The notes beneath the pieces were generated by a model. That model was given only the letters and a program-made list of their open reading frames with translations, searched no databases and had not been told where the DNA came from. A DNA stretch of 64,000 nucleotides. Source: an uncultured Phascolarctobacterium sp. GTDB taxonomy: Bacteria; Bacillota; Negativicutes; Acidaminococcales; Acidaminococcaceae. Location of the stretch: contig NZ_CAAGLX010000013.1 in assembly GCF_900770955.1 (NCBI RefSeq), positions 1 through 64,000 on the forward strand, in the 5' to 3' direction. Both the position numbers and the translations under genes were made by a program. Shown in pieces: positions 17,389 to 26,412 of this stretch (positions are counted from its first letter, which is position 1; every line of letters starts with the position of its first letter).

Positions 17389-19872
17389 ATGAAAAGGCTC
17401 AATAATTTATATTATTCCAAGAGAATAAAAGAGCTTTTAGCAGAGCTGCAGACAGCGGGAGCAACGCTGGTTGTTGCGCCCATGGGCTACGGCAAAACGC
17501 TGGCTGTGCAATATTTTTTGCAGGAGCAGGAGCGCTGCGGAAAAAAGGTACTGCGCCAAAGCATTTACGGCGCCGGTGCCGAGGCCTTCTGGCAGGGAGT
17601 GTGCCACAGCTGGCAAAATACGGAGCTGGGTGCTGCGCTGACGCAGCAGTCTTTGCCTGCTGATGCCAATGCAAGAACGTTGGTGCTGGAGCTGTTCCGT
17701 CAGCTGCTGCCGCAGGAGCCGGTTTATTGGTTTATAGATGATTTGCATCTGTTGGAAAGCAACGAGGCAATTGATTTTCTCTTTGCTCTGAGCAAGGTCG
17801 GCTTTGCTGATTTGCACCTGCTGCTGGTAAGCAGAGGACAGATTTTTGACAGCAGCCGTCTGCTGGAGCTGGGGCGCAAGGTTTTTTGCCTTGATAAGCA
17901 TGACCTGGCGCTGCAGCGGGACGAACTGGCAGAATATAGCAGCAGATGCGGCCTGAAGCTTACGGAGCAGCAGCTGGATGCTTTGCATGAGGCCTGCGAG
18001 GGCTGGTTTTCAGTTACCTATCTTAACTTTTTGAACTACGACAGGTATCAGCGCTTTTGCCTTGATACAGGCAGCGTTTATGAGATGATAGCCAATGTAC
18101 TGCTGCGGCCGCTGCCGCCGGAGCAGCAGCGCCTATTGCTGCTTATGGGGCAACCGGAGGAATTTACGTCGGAGCAGGTGGCCTTTGCCTACGGCACAAG
18201 CTGCAGAGAGTCTGTAAGAAGACTGCTGGAATGTAATGCCTTTATTATCAGGCTGGCCAACGGCAGACTGCGCTGTCATCATATGCTGAAGCAGGCTACG
18301 CGCCACGCCTTCGGCCTGCTGCCTGAGGCGGAGCAGCAAATGTACTTCCGTCGTTTGGGACAATGGTACGCACAGCAGAAGGAGTACGAGGAGGCGTTGG
18401 ACTGGCTGTACCGCGGCCGTGATTTTGACGGTCTGCTGGCTGCAGTACAGCAGCTGCGCGACTGGTCGATGCGCCCGCAGCACAGGCAGCATCTTTTCGA
18501 CTGGCTGCGCGAATGTCCGCCGGAAATATTGTGGCAGTATCCGCAGGCGGTGCTGATTATTATGCGGCGCATGTTTTCGCTGAATATGGTGCCGGAAATG
18601 CTGCAGGTTAAGGAATGGTATGTAACGGCGCTGGAGCGTAACACTGCGCTCAGCCAACGGGAGCGCGATAATTATTACGGCGAGCTGGAGGTTATTCTGA
18701 GCTTTTTGGCCTTCAACAGCATCACCGGTATGAGCGAGCATCATCGGCGTGCCTACAAGCTGTTGAGCGGAGCTCCGCAGACGCTCAGCAAGCAGGGCAT
18801 CTGGACCTTCGGCGCTCCCAGTGTTCTGGGATTGTATTTACGCACTGGCTGCAGTCTGCGGCAGACGGTAGAGGATATGCAGGAGTGCATGCCACCGTAC
18901 TATCTGCTGAGCGGCTGGCACGGTGCCGGAGCCGCCGAGCTGACGGAGGCGGAAGCTCTTTTGCTGCAGGGACGCATTGACGAAATGGATATGCCTTTGC
19001 AGAAGGCGTATTATCAGGCGGAAAAGCATGGGCAGGAGTGTATTACCATCTGCTGCGACTTTTTGGAGATGCAGCGTGATCTTTTCCGCGGCGTTTACAG
19101 CAGTAAGGCGGAAGCCTACAGCCACCATCAGTGGCAGCTGCAGCCGTGGAAGCAGAGCATGCTGCTGAATACTGCCGATATGTGCGCTGGCTTTTACTAT
19201 GCACTGCTGGGCAAGCCGGAATATATCCCGAGCTGGCTGACGGACGGAAACGGGCAGCAGCCTTCGGTGCTTTATCCTGCGCGTCCCTGCCGCAACTATA
19301 TCAGCGCACAGTGTCTGTTGGCACAAGGGCAGTATACGGAGCTTTTGGTGCGCTGGTCCGACTGGGAGCAGGAATGCCGTCCCTACAGTAATTTTTTGTG
19401 CCTGCTGTATTTACAGGTGCAAAGAGCGGCGGCTTTTGCCGGCAGAGGCGATGTAACGAGCTGCCGCGCTTCGCTGAAGCAGGCACTGGCAATGGCGGCA
19501 GCGGACAAGCTCGTACTGCCGTTGGCGCAGAACATAGCGCTGCTGCGTCCTTATCTGGAGCAGGAGGCGCAGGGTGAATACGCAGAGCTGGCAGCAGCGG
19601 CGCTGCACTTGGGGCAGCGGCTGGAGGCGGGCCGGGGGCAGATTTTGTCCGCACGCTTTGCCGAAGCAGGCCTGCAGGAGCTGACGGAGCAGGAGCTGCA
19701 GATAGCGCAGCTGGCCGCAGCACGCCATACGAACAGGGAGATTGCGCAAAGATTGTCGCTGTCGGAGGGGACGATTAAGCAATATCTCAATAAAATTTTT
19801 GCCAAGCTGCAGATTGATGCGGCGGCCAAAAATAAAAGACATCAGCTGGAGCGCTTTTTCCCCAACTCTTAA
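17389..19872 (+). CDS. large STAND-type LuxR-family transcriptional regulator (MalT-like)
   Basis: 827 aa. The N-terminal NTPase has Walker A APMGYGKTLAV (about residues 26-36) and a Walker B-like YWFIDDLHLLES. The middle is alpha-helical with TPR-like pairs (ARRLGQWYAQQKEYEEALDW-type segments). The C-terminal ~65 residues are a LuxR helix-turn-helix (LTEQELQIAQLAAARHTNREIA, then LSLSEGTIKQYLNKIFAKL). Such proteins act as ATP-gated activators responding to a small ligand. No strong Shine-Dalgarno is seen, so translation is probably coupled to the dehydrogenase 7 nt upstream. The effector and targets are unknown; the two exported proteins just downstream are plausible targets, though a terminator intervenes. 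Confidence 0.85.
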   Translation: MKRLNNLYYSKRIKELLAELQTAGATLVVAPMGYGKTLAVQYFLQEQERCGKKVLRQSIYGAGAEAFWQGVCHSWQNTELGAALTQQSLPADANARTLVLELFRQLLPQEPVYWFIDDLHLLESNEAIDFLFALSKVGFADLHLLLVSRGQIFDSSRLLELGRKVFCLDKHDLALQRDELAEYSSRCGLKLTEQQLDALHEACEGWFSVTYLNFLNYDRYQRFCLDTGSVYEMIANVLLRPLPPEQQRLLLLMGQPEEFTSEQVAFAYGTSCRESVRRLLECNAFIIRLANGRLRCHHMLKQATRHAFGLLPEAEQQMYFRRLGQWYAQQKEYEEALDWLYRGRDFDGLLAAVQQLRDWSMRPQHRQHLFDWLRECPPEILWQYPQAVLIIMRRMFSLNMVPEMLQVKEWYVTALERNTALSQRERDNYYGELEVILSFLAFNSITGMSEHHRRAYKLLSGAPQTLSKQGIWTFGAPSVLGLYLRTGCSLRQTVEDMQECMPPYYLLSGWHGAGAAELTEAEALLLQGRIDEMDMPLQKAYYQAEKHGQECITICCDFLEMQRDLFRGVYSSKAEAYSHHQWQLQPWKQSMLLNTADMCAGFYYALLGKPEYIPSWLTDGNGQQPSVLYPARPCRNYISAQCLLAQGQYTELLVRWSDWEQECRPYSNFLCLLYLQVQRAAAFAGRGDVTSCRASLKQALAMAAADKLVLPLAQNIALLRPYLEQEAQGEYAELAAAALHLGQRLEAGRGQILSARFAEAGLQELTEQELQIAQLAAARHTNREIAQRLSLSEGTIKQYLNKIFAKLQIDAAAKNKRHQLERFFPNS

Positions 19873-19897
19873 CTAAAGGTTACTTATAGTTATTCTT

Positions 19898-19943
19898 GAC
19901 CCGGTATATACTGTAAATGAAGAAGTATATGCCGGGTCTTTTT
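19898..19943 (+). terminator. terminator after the LuxR-family gene
   Basis: A 15-bp near-perfect stem (19898-19912 with 19924-19938) is followed by five T. Confidence 0.88.
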
Positions 19944-19969
19944 ATATCCGGCGGTTAGGAGGCGGAAAA

Positions 19970-20653
19970 ATGAAACGGCTGAAGGTAGTGCTCGGGGCGT
20001 GCCTGGCAATGCTGGTAGCTTTTACGGCATTGGCGTGGGCGGCAACGCAGTACAAAACAACTATTAAGGTAAGCGGCACGAAGCTGAATGTGCAGCGCTA
20101 CGTAGAGGGCAAGGGTCCTATGAAGGATAAGGCGGTGCTGCTCAACAAGGATAATAAGGTTGTTGTGCGCTGGAAGCAGCGCGAGCTGAAAAAATGGTAC
20201 TATGACGGGGATAAATATTTCCGCTTTGTACCATACAGCTACGATATGAAAAACCTGAAGCCCGGCAGATATCGCTTAGTAACGACCAGCAGCTTCGGCA
20301 AGGGCGGTGCGGTGAAAAAGACTGTCAACATCAACTACAAGCCGCAGAGCAAAATGCAGTTCCGCGCGTCCAAGATTATCCGTAAGGGCAACGGCGATGT
20401 TTATCAGCGCCTGTATTTCAAAAAGAATAATTCCACGGGCAAGACCTGTTATGCCCAGATTTTCAATAAAAACAACAAGCTGGTCTACAGCACTAAATAT
20501 AAGGCGAAAAACGCCAATCAGGATTTTGCCTTCAGCTGGAATGGCTGGGCAAGCGGCAACAGCGGCAAAAAATGTGCCAAGGGCGTATACACCGTGAAGT
20601 ATTGGATGGACGGCGTTAATCCCAAGACTGCCAGGTTCCGTCTGAGCATTTGA
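19970..20653 (+). CDS. exported protein with a FlgD-like Ig-fold C-terminus, function unknown
   Basis: 227 aa. A clear signal peptide ends near TALAWAATQ. The mature protein is basic and rich in Lys, Tyr and Asn. The C-terminal ~90 residues resemble a FlgD-type Ig-like domain: FAFSWNGWASGNSG followed by KGVYTVKYWMDG, the W-x-G...G-x-Y pattern. No catalytic motif is seen. There is no flagellar gene nearby, so a surface or periplasmic structural role is more likely. GGAGG precedes the ATG. It is followed after 13 nt by another exported protein, and the two are probably one operon. Confidence 0.7.
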   Translation: MKRLKVVLGACLAMLVAFTALAWAATQYKTTIKVSGTKLNVQRYVEGKGPMKDKAVLLNKDNKVVVRWKQRELKKWYYDGDKYFRFVPYSYDMKNLKPGRYRLVTTSSFGKGGAVKKTVNINYKPQSKMQFRASKIIRKGNGDVYQRLYFKKNNSTGKTCYAQIFNKNNKLVYSTKYKAKNANQDFAFSWNGWASGNSGKKCAKGVYTVKYWMDGVNPKTARFRLSI

Positions 20654-20666
20654 GGAGGGGAGCATA

Positions 20667-22079
20667 ATGAAAGAAAAAATGATGCGTATTATCGTAGCTG
20701 CTATGCTTACCCTGCTGCTGTGCAGCCTGACGCTGCTGGCAGGCGCCGCCTCCAAAAATGACTGGAAGAATACTGCCGGCTGCTATGTGTGGACCGAAAG
20801 CAGCCAGTATAACAACGGCGTGCTGAATATCAAGCCCTTGGGCGATGACAAATACCTTTACGAGCTGAAGGTTATGCGCGGCAGTGAGGCAGAGGACAGT
20901 GCGGAGGATTTCGTTACTGCCGGTGTTTTTGAAATCAACGAGGACGGCGACGGTATTGCCGAAGTAGAGTACCAAAATAATGATACGGTAGAACTGCGCT
21001 TCGTACTGAAGGACAAAAGCATTACCGCCTATCAGGACGGACTGCTGCCGCTTGATGTGCAGGGTGAATACAGATTCAACGAGGACAGCTTTGATGTATC
21101 AGAAGCTGCGGCCGCCGCATTGCTTGCCGGCCTGCCGGAAAAGCAGACGGGCTTGCCGGAGGATGCCGATGATTATAAGCTGCTTTATGCGGAGGAGCCT
21201 GTGGACGGCTGGTTCTACCAGCTGACGGCGCTGGATGATGAGGACAAGGTTATCGCTAAATTTTTGGTAGCTGCCGATTTGAGCGCTGTGTACCGCAACG
21301 ATAAGGAGGATGAGGTGAGCCTTATTTACGGTGACCCGATTAATATGCTGGCTGCCAAAAGAGCACCGCTTGTAGAGGAGGATGAGCTCGAAGGCCCTGC
21401 AATCGAAAGCGGCGAGCTGGAGGGCGACGAGGATGCTCCCGACCTGCCTGCAACCGCAGCTTCCGAGCTTAGCCCGCTCGTGACGGTAGCTCCTGAAGAG
21501 GCAAGCCTGAAGGTGGGCGAGCGTACACGCATAGTTGCTTCGCTGCCGGGCTGCGTAGGCTATAATGTAACTGACCTGCGTTCCTCCAATAGTGATATAG
21601 TAAAGGTGGACGGCGATGTGCAGCTTTTGGCTGTGAAGCCTGGAACTGCGACAATTACCGGCAAGCTGTTGCTGGAAAAGGGCGAAAAGGCTTTTACGAC
21701 GCAGATTACCGCCTATGAGCCGAAGCTGGAGGCCCCGAATCTGCCGGCGCATCTGGGAATAAACGAGGCGCTGAAGCTGGAGGCCTATGTCGTGGGTGAG
21801 GCTGACGGCGTGACACCGGAGTGGAGCGTGAGCGATGAAAAAATTGCTGTTATCGAAGATGGCAAGCTGATCGGCAAGGCAGACGGTGTTGTTACCGTTA
21901 CGGCAGTCTATGGCGAGATGAAGAGGCAATGGCCGGTGGCTGTGGGCACGGCGGAGCTGCCTGCTGCCGAGGATGAGGAAGAAAATGACGATGACGGTTT
22001 TGGTCTGCTGACGATTATCGGCGGCGTAATTATCATCGGTGCCGCTGCCTTCTTCTTCCTGCGCAGAAAACGCAAATGA
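20667..22079 (+). CDS. exported, C-terminally membrane-anchored protein with bacterial Ig-like (BIG2) repeats
   Basis: 470 aa. A signal peptide ends near LLAGAASK. Residues ~30-220 form a novel acidic domain I do not recognise. An Asp/Glu-rich linker follows. Residues ~275-350 and ~355-425 look like two BIG2-type Ig domains (SLKVGERTRIVAS...NSDIVKVDG...VKPGTATITG, and the WSVSDEKIAVIEDGKLIGKADG pattern). It ends with one transmembrane helix and a basic RRKRK tail, so the bulk lies outside the cytoplasm. No LPXTG is present. It pairs with the upstream secreted protein and may form a cell-envelope complex with it (inference). Confidence 0.72.
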   Translation: MKEKMMRIIVAAMLTLLLCSLTLLAGAASKNDWKNTAGCYVWTESSQYNNGVLNIKPLGDDKYLYELKVMRGSEAEDSAEDFVTAGVFEINEDGDGIAEVEYQNNDTVELRFVLKDKSITAYQDGLLPLDVQGEYRFNEDSFDVSEAAAAALLAGLPEKQTGLPEDADDYKLLYAEEPVDGWFYQLTALDDEDKVIAKFLVAADLSAVYRNDKEDEVSLIYGDPINMLAAKRAPLVEEDELEGPAIESGELEGDEDAPDLPATAASELSPLVTVAPEEASLKVGERTRIVASLPGCVGYNVTDLRSSNSDIVKVDGDVQLLAVKPGTATITGKLLLEKGEKAFTTQITAYEPKLEAPNLPAHLGINEALKLEAYVVGEADGVTPEWSVSDEKIAVIEDGKLIGKADGVVTVTAVYGEMKRQWPVAVGTAELPAAEDEEENDDDGFGLLTIIGGVIIIGAAAFFFLRRKRK

Positions 22080-22123
22080 TAATGTAAAGCTTTATGCTTA
22101 ATGAAAAAATTACATGAAGCATC

Positions 22124-22199
22124 GGAGGCTGACCTGCGTCAGCCTCCTTGGTACGCCTGCGGCAAAGCGGATATTTTGGCCTGCAGGCGTACATTTTTT
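22124..22199 (+). terminator. hairpin followed by a rho-independent terminator
   Basis: A first perfect 10-bp hairpin (22124-22133 with 22138-22147) has no T-run. The second 10-bp stem (22151-22160 with 22183-22192) is followed by ATTTTTT and should end the exported-protein operon. Confidence 0.8.
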
Positions 22200-22477
22200 A
22201 TGTATATATAAGCGGTTTGCTGCTGTTGTTACGTTATTTTTTGCCTGCCAAAGCGCTCTTGTCGTTGCCTGCAGGCGCAGGAAATCACACTTGTTTTACA
22301 CTCTGACAATGTTTCACAAAATCTGTGTAAAAAAAGTAACAAAAAGTTTTCAGTTGGACGTTACAAATGGCGAAAAATCTAGTATAATAATATTAAAGTG
22401 TATTATACTTTACAAAATCTCTGAGATCTCAAACTGGCGCCAAATCAATCAATGTAAAATGAGGTAGAATAGTAGAA
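22200..22477 (+). promoter_or_regulatory. AT-rich promoter region of the radical SAM gene
   Basis: TTACAA (22361-22366) and TATAAT (22383-22388) are 16 bp apart and about 90 nt upstream of the next start. A short palindrome GAGATCTC follows in the leader. I find no gene; the long reading frame over 22114-22467 has no ribosome site or protein-like composition. Confidence 0.5.
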
Positions 22478-23371
22478 ATGTTTTTTGATTCTTATGACAC
22501 ACCAGTATTCAGACCTCCCAGTGAGGCACGCAGCTTTATTCTGCGCGTTACGCGCGGCTGCGCACATAATAAATGCACCTACTGCAACATGTACAGAGGT
22601 GTTCCCTTTCAGATTTTAAAGGATGAAGAAATTTCCCGTCAGATAGCGCTGGCGGCTCATTACGGCAAGAATAAGGTGCGCCGCGTCTTTTTGGCGGACG
22701 GCGATGCTTTGGTGCTGCCTACAGCCAAGCTGCTGAAGATTCTGCAGGTACTGCGCGAGCAGTTTCCGCATCTGCAGCGCGTTGCCAGCTATGCTGCGCC
22801 CAAGGATATCCTGCGCAAGAGCGAGGAGGAGCTGCGCCAGCTGAAGGAAGCAGGCCTGAAGCTTTTGTATTACGGCATGGAAACAGGCGACGATGCTACG
22901 CTGAAGGCTGTCAACAAGGGTGTTGACAGCGAACAGGCGGTAGAAGCAGGCCGCAGAGTTACTGCCAGCGGCATGAAGCTTTCCATGATGATTATTCTGG
23001 GCCTGGCAGGTGCAGAGGGCAGCGAACGCCATGCACTGGCTACAGCCAAGGCCATCAACATTATCAAGCCGACGCATCTGAGCGCGCTCTGCCTGATGCT
23101 GTACCGCGGCAGCGAGCTGCTGGACCAGTACGAGGCAGGCAAGTTCAATCCGCTTTCACCGGCAGGACTGATGCGCGAGCTGAAGCTGATAATAGAGAAT
23201 ATAGATTTACCTGCGGACAGGCACTGTCTCTTCCGCAGCAACCATGTATCGAATTACGTTCAGCTGGCAGCAACGCTGCCACATGACAAGCAGCGTCTGC
23301 TGCGCGATATTGATTACAGTATTGCTCAGCTCAGCAAGCTGAAAAGCTGGGACGTATATAATTACAATTAA
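22478..23371 (+). CDS. radical SAM protein
   Basis: 297 aa. The N-terminal cluster motif is CAHNKCTYC, a CX4CX2C spacing rather than the usual CX3CX2C. Similar spacing is seen in an Fe-S oxidoreductase group related to COG1032. The TIM-barrel landmarks follow: FLADGDAL, LYYGMETGDD and MMIILGLAGAEG. It uses SAM to make a radical, but the substrate is not deducible. A GAGG lies about 12 nt upstream of the ATG. It is followed after 28 nt by a peptidoglycan hydrolase gene with no obvious functional link. Confidence 0.85.
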   Translation: MFFDSYDTPVFRPPSEARSFILRVTRGCAHNKCTYCNMYRGVPFQILKDEEISRQIALAAHYGKNKVRRVFLADGDALVLPTAKLLKILQVLREQFPHLQRVASYAAPKDILRKSEEELRQLKEAGLKLLYYGMETGDDATLKAVNKGVDSEQAVEAGRRVTASGMKLSMMIILGLAGAEGSERHALATAKAINIIKPTHLSALCLMLYRGSELLDQYEAGKFNPLSPAGLMRELKLIIENIDLPADRHCLFRSNHVSNYVQLAATLPHDKQRLLRDIDYSIAQLSKLKSWDVYNYN

Positions 23372-23405
23372 TTTTTAATTTTGCAATTGAGCGGGGCTGA
23401 TGGAA

Positions 23406-24305
23406 ATGAAAAAGAAGCTGGCTTCTGTGCTGACCGTAATCATGCTGGCCTGTAGCCTGCCATGGCAGGCACAGGCTGCAGCGCCTATTGTCAGCAACAA
23501 ACCGCATAAGGCACCGGTGGCAACGCCGCCGGCCGTAAGCAAGGCGGCGGTGCCGGAGCCTGCTGCCGTCAAAGCCGACACCGCAGCCAAGCCTGCTGCC
23601 GAGGTGAAGGCGCCCAAGCAGGCGAAGCCTGAGAAAAAGGCGAAGAAAACCGCTGCTAAAAAGTCTAAAAAAACGAAGGAAAAGCAGTCCAAGGTGCAGG
23701 TGCAGCAAAGCAACTGGCGCCTGAAGGTGGCACAGCAAAAGCTGCAGGTGCTGGGCTTCAGTGACGAGCGCCCCAGCGGACGCATGACGGAAGCTACCAG
23801 CAGCGCACTGAAAAGCTTCCAAAAGCAGCACAAGCTGAAGGCGGATGGCGAGCTGAATGATGCAACCTATCATAAGCTGACTTGGGAGGCCTTTGCCAAG
23901 GAAGGCATACCCAAGGTTAAGGGCAAGGAAATCGTCAGCCGTGCCGCCAAATACAAGGGTGTTCCCTATGTGTTCGGCGGAACCACGACCAAGGGCTTTG
24001 ACTGCTCCGGTTACGTGCAGTATGTGTTTAAGGACTGCAAGGCCAAGCTGCCGCGACTGGCAGACGAGCAGGCGTTACAGGGGATTTTTGTAACGCAGAA
24101 GCAGCTGCGGCCCGGCGATTTGGTATTCTTTACCACCTACGCCGCGGGCGCGTCGCATGTGGGCATTTATGCCGGTGACGGACAATTTTGGAGCGCATCC
24201 TCGTCCAAGGGTGTAATGCTTTCGTCGTTGAAGGACGATTACTGGAAACAACGCTATTATGGAGCACGCCGGGTGTTGATTACGAACGGCGAGGTTTATA
24301 AATAA
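23406..24305 (+). CDS. secreted NlpC/P60 peptidoglycan endopeptidase with PG-binding domain
   Basis: 299 aa. A signal peptide ends near WQAQAAAP. A long Lys/Ala/Pro linker follows, then a PG_binding_1 domain (roughly 105-160: KLQVLGFSDERPSGRMT...LKSFQKQHKL...DATYHKL), then NlpC/P60 with the catalytic cysteine in FDCSGYVQYVF and the histidine in SHVGIYAGDGQFW. It should cut the stem peptide of peptidoglycan in the periplasm. ATG 23406 fits the GCGGGG site better than ATG 23400, two codons upstream. The third catalytic residue is not obvious to me. Confidence 0.9.
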   Translation: MKKKLASVLTVIMLACSLPWQAQAAAPIVSNKPHKAPVATPPAVSKAAVPEPAAVKADTAAKPAAEVKAPKQAKPEKKAKKTAAKKSKKTKEKQSKVQVQQSNWRLKVAQQKLQVLGFSDERPSGRMTEATSSALKSFQKQHKLKADGELNDATYHKLTWEAFAKEGIPKVKGKEIVSRAAKYKGVPYVFGGTTTKGFDCSGYVQYVFKDCKAKLPRLADEQALQGIFVTQKQLRPGDLVFFTTYAAGASHVGIYAGDGQFWSASSSKGVMLSSLKDDYWKQRYYGARRVLITNGEVYK

Positions 24306-24356
24306 AAGTTCTGCTGACGGCAGCCGACTGCCAGACAGCGGGGGAGGGTATAAAAT

Positions 24357-26237
24357 ATGATTCGTGAGAGAAGAAATAAGGACAAGCTGGCTTCTTATTA
24401 CAGAAAGTTTATGGAAGAGGGTATTGTTGACCCCAACGTGCATCCGTGGGTTGCCGACAGCTGGCAGCGTTGCCGTGCTATGCATTTGCCGCACGAAACT
24501 ATGCCCAAAATCAATAAGCTGAGCCACGAAGAGATTATCGCACACCAAAAGACACATGAGTTCATTGTCAAATATGTTGACGGTCTGTATGAGCAGAGCA
24601 AGCAGCATTTCAATATCCATAATCTGAGTATGCTGTTGATTGATGAAAACGGCTATGTAATCAAAAACTACGCTATGCCGTTCTTCCAACGCATTATCGA
24701 GGATATTCAGGGGATGCGCGTTCTGGAGGAGGATGTTGGTACCTCCAGCATCAGCATTGCGCGCGAGCATAACGTGCCCTTTTTGATGTTCGGTCCGGAA
24801 ATGTGGATTAAGGACAGCCATTCCGGCGATGCCTGCAGTGCGCCTATCTGCGTAAACGGCAAAATCCGCTATATTATTTCCTTCTTTTCCTTGGATCAGA
24901 ACGATTTGCCCTATGATTTGCTTTTGAGCCTGCTGATGACGATGAAATATTCCATCGAACAGCACCTGAATATGCTGGAGGCATGGAGCATCAACCGTAT
25001 TATGATGGAACAGCTGCCGGTAACCGTTTACTGGCTGGGCAAGGACGGCAGCGTGAAATACTGCAACGAAAACGGCCGCAAGCGTTTGGAGGGACATGAG
25101 CGTCTGGAGGACGTGTTCCTGAACTACGAGCATATTCCTATCAAAAAAGCGTTGCATGGCGTAGCAACACAGCGTCGTGAAATCACTTGGATTACCCAAG
25201 ACAGAACCTTTGAGGATATTACCACCGTTATGCCTATTAAGGTTGGCAGCGAGGTAGAAAGTGCTTTGGTGCTTTCTATGTCCATTGAGGATTTGAAAAC
25301 TACCATTGCCCATGCAACCGGTTACAGCAGCCGTTACAGCCTGTACAGCATGGTTGGCGAAACCAGCGAATTTTTGGCGCTGCAGCATAAGGCAAGCCGC
25401 GTTGCCCGCACCGACCACAACATCCTGCTGCAGGGCGAGCCCGGTACCGGCAAGCAGCGTTTGGCACACGGCATTCATCAGGCCAGCCCCCGCGCTGCCG
25501 CTCCGCTGATTGCGGTAAAATGTCACAACGCATCTATGGCAGAGCTGGAGGCCGAATTCTTCGGCACCAATGAGGACGGACAGCAGTCCGCAGGCAAGCT
25601 GGAGCTTGCTATCGGCGGTACGCTGTTCCTCGACGAGGTAGAAAAACTGCCGCTGGAAATGGGCGACAAGCTGGCTGATGCATTGACGCACGGTTTGCCT
25701 GCAACAGAAAAGGGCGGCAAGCCGCGTATGTTCGATGTGCGCGTAATTGCAGCCTGCGATTCCAACCTCAAGCGTTTGGCAGACAAGGGACTGTTCTCCC
25801 GTAATCTGTATGAGCTGGTGCTGGATACTACCATGCGCGTGCCGCCTCTGCGCGAGCGTGTGAAGGATATCGAGGTTATCGCTTCGCATATTCTGGTGGA
25901 AATGTCCGCACAGCACAACCTGCCGCAAAAACGCCTGTCTCCTGAGGCTGTTTCCCTGCTGCTGTCCTGCAGCTGGCCGGGTAACATCAAGCAGCTGCAG
26001 GGTGTTATCGAGCAGGCCTTCTTCCACACTCCCGGCAGCATCATCGAAGCAGAAAATATCAAGCTGCCCGGTGACAAAACATTGGAGCGCTCTTGGAAGT
26101 ATGACAAGGAAGCCTTTATTGCTGCCTGGAAATCTGCCGGCGGCAATATCAGTAAGCTGGCAACAATGCTTGATGTCAGCCGTGTAACCCTGTACCGTTA
26201 TCTGAAGAAATACGGTTTGGGACCAAAAGCAAAATAA
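24357..26237 (+). CDS. AcoR/DhaR-like regulator with GAF, degenerate AAA+ and Fis domains
   Basis: 626 aa. An N-terminal GAF-type sensor region (roughly 60-210; VLEEDVGTSSISIA) is followed by a PAS-like part (YWLGKDGSVKYCNENG) and a bacterial-enhancer-binding AAA+ domain with Walker A GEPGTGKQRLAH and Walker B GGTLFLDEVEKLP. It ends with a Fis-type helix-turn-helix (GGNISKLATMLDVSRVTLYRYL). The sigma-54 contact motif GAFTGA is absent; the equivalent stretch reads EAEFFGTNEDGQQSAG. Like DhaR, it may therefore act on sigma-70 promoters without remodelling sigma-54. No target operon is adjacent and the effector is unknown. Confidence 0.87.
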   Translation: MIRERRNKDKLASYYRKFMEEGIVDPNVHPWVADSWQRCRAMHLPHETMPKINKLSHEEIIAHQKTHEFIVKYVDGLYEQSKQHFNIHNLSMLLIDENGYVIKNYAMPFFQRIIEDIQGMRVLEEDVGTSSISIAREHNVPFLMFGPEMWIKDSHSGDACSAPICVNGKIRYIISFFSLDQNDLPYDLLLSLLMTMKYSIEQHLNMLEAWSINRIMMEQLPVTVYWLGKDGSVKYCNENGRKRLEGHERLEDVFLNYEHIPIKKALHGVATQRREITWITQDRTFEDITTVMPIKVGSEVESALVLSMSIEDLKTTIAHATGYSSRYSLYSMVGETSEFLALQHKASRVARTDHNILLQGEPGTGKQRLAHGIHQASPRAAAPLIAVKCHNASMAELEAEFFGTNEDGQQSAGKLELAIGGTLFLDEVEKLPLEMGDKLADALTHGLPATEKGGKPRMFDVRVIAACDSNLKRLADKGLFSRNLYELVLDTTMRVPPLRERVKDIEVIASHILVEMSAQHNLPQKRLSPEAVSLLLSCSWPGNIKQLQGVIEQAFFHTPGSIIEAENIKLPGDKTLERSWKYDKEAFIAAWKSAGGNISKLATMLDVSRVTLYRYLKKYGLGPKAK

Positions 26238-26239
26238 AG

Positions 26240-26412
26240 TTTAACCTGAATGTCCTCGAAGCAGGCTTGCCTGCTTCGGGGGCTTTTGCGTTTTGGGCGG
26301 CGAGTTTGGCGCTGTGAGGCAAGTTTAGAAGAGAAAAGTGCAACATGTTGCAAAAATTTCTTGTAGAAATGGTGCTGATGGTGAATATTGGGAAGAAAAA
26401 TGCTAATTTAGA
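26240..26412 (+). repeat. left copy of a ~170-bp direct repeat flanking the ATPase cassette
   Basis: About 90% identical, without indels, to 27952-28124. It contains the terminator of the upstream regulator and the first 83-bp palindromic unit. Confidence 0.85.
26254..26294 (+). terminator. terminator of the AcoR-like gene
   Basis: A 13-bp stem (26254-26266 with 26269-26281) is followed by GCTTTTGCGTTTT. Confidence 0.85.

Noticed and set aside
22114..22467. 117-residue plus-strand frame between the exported protein and the radical SAM gene
   Set aside because: It runs through two hairpins and a promoter, has no Shine-Dalgarno and no family-like segment.
24075..26027. 650-residue minus-strand frame across the AcoR-like gene
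   Set aside because: Antisense to two clear plus-strand genes, with low-complexity His/Gln-rich translation typical of shadows.
24357..26237. Ordinary sigma-54-dependent activator
   Set aside because: The GAFTGA loop is missing.
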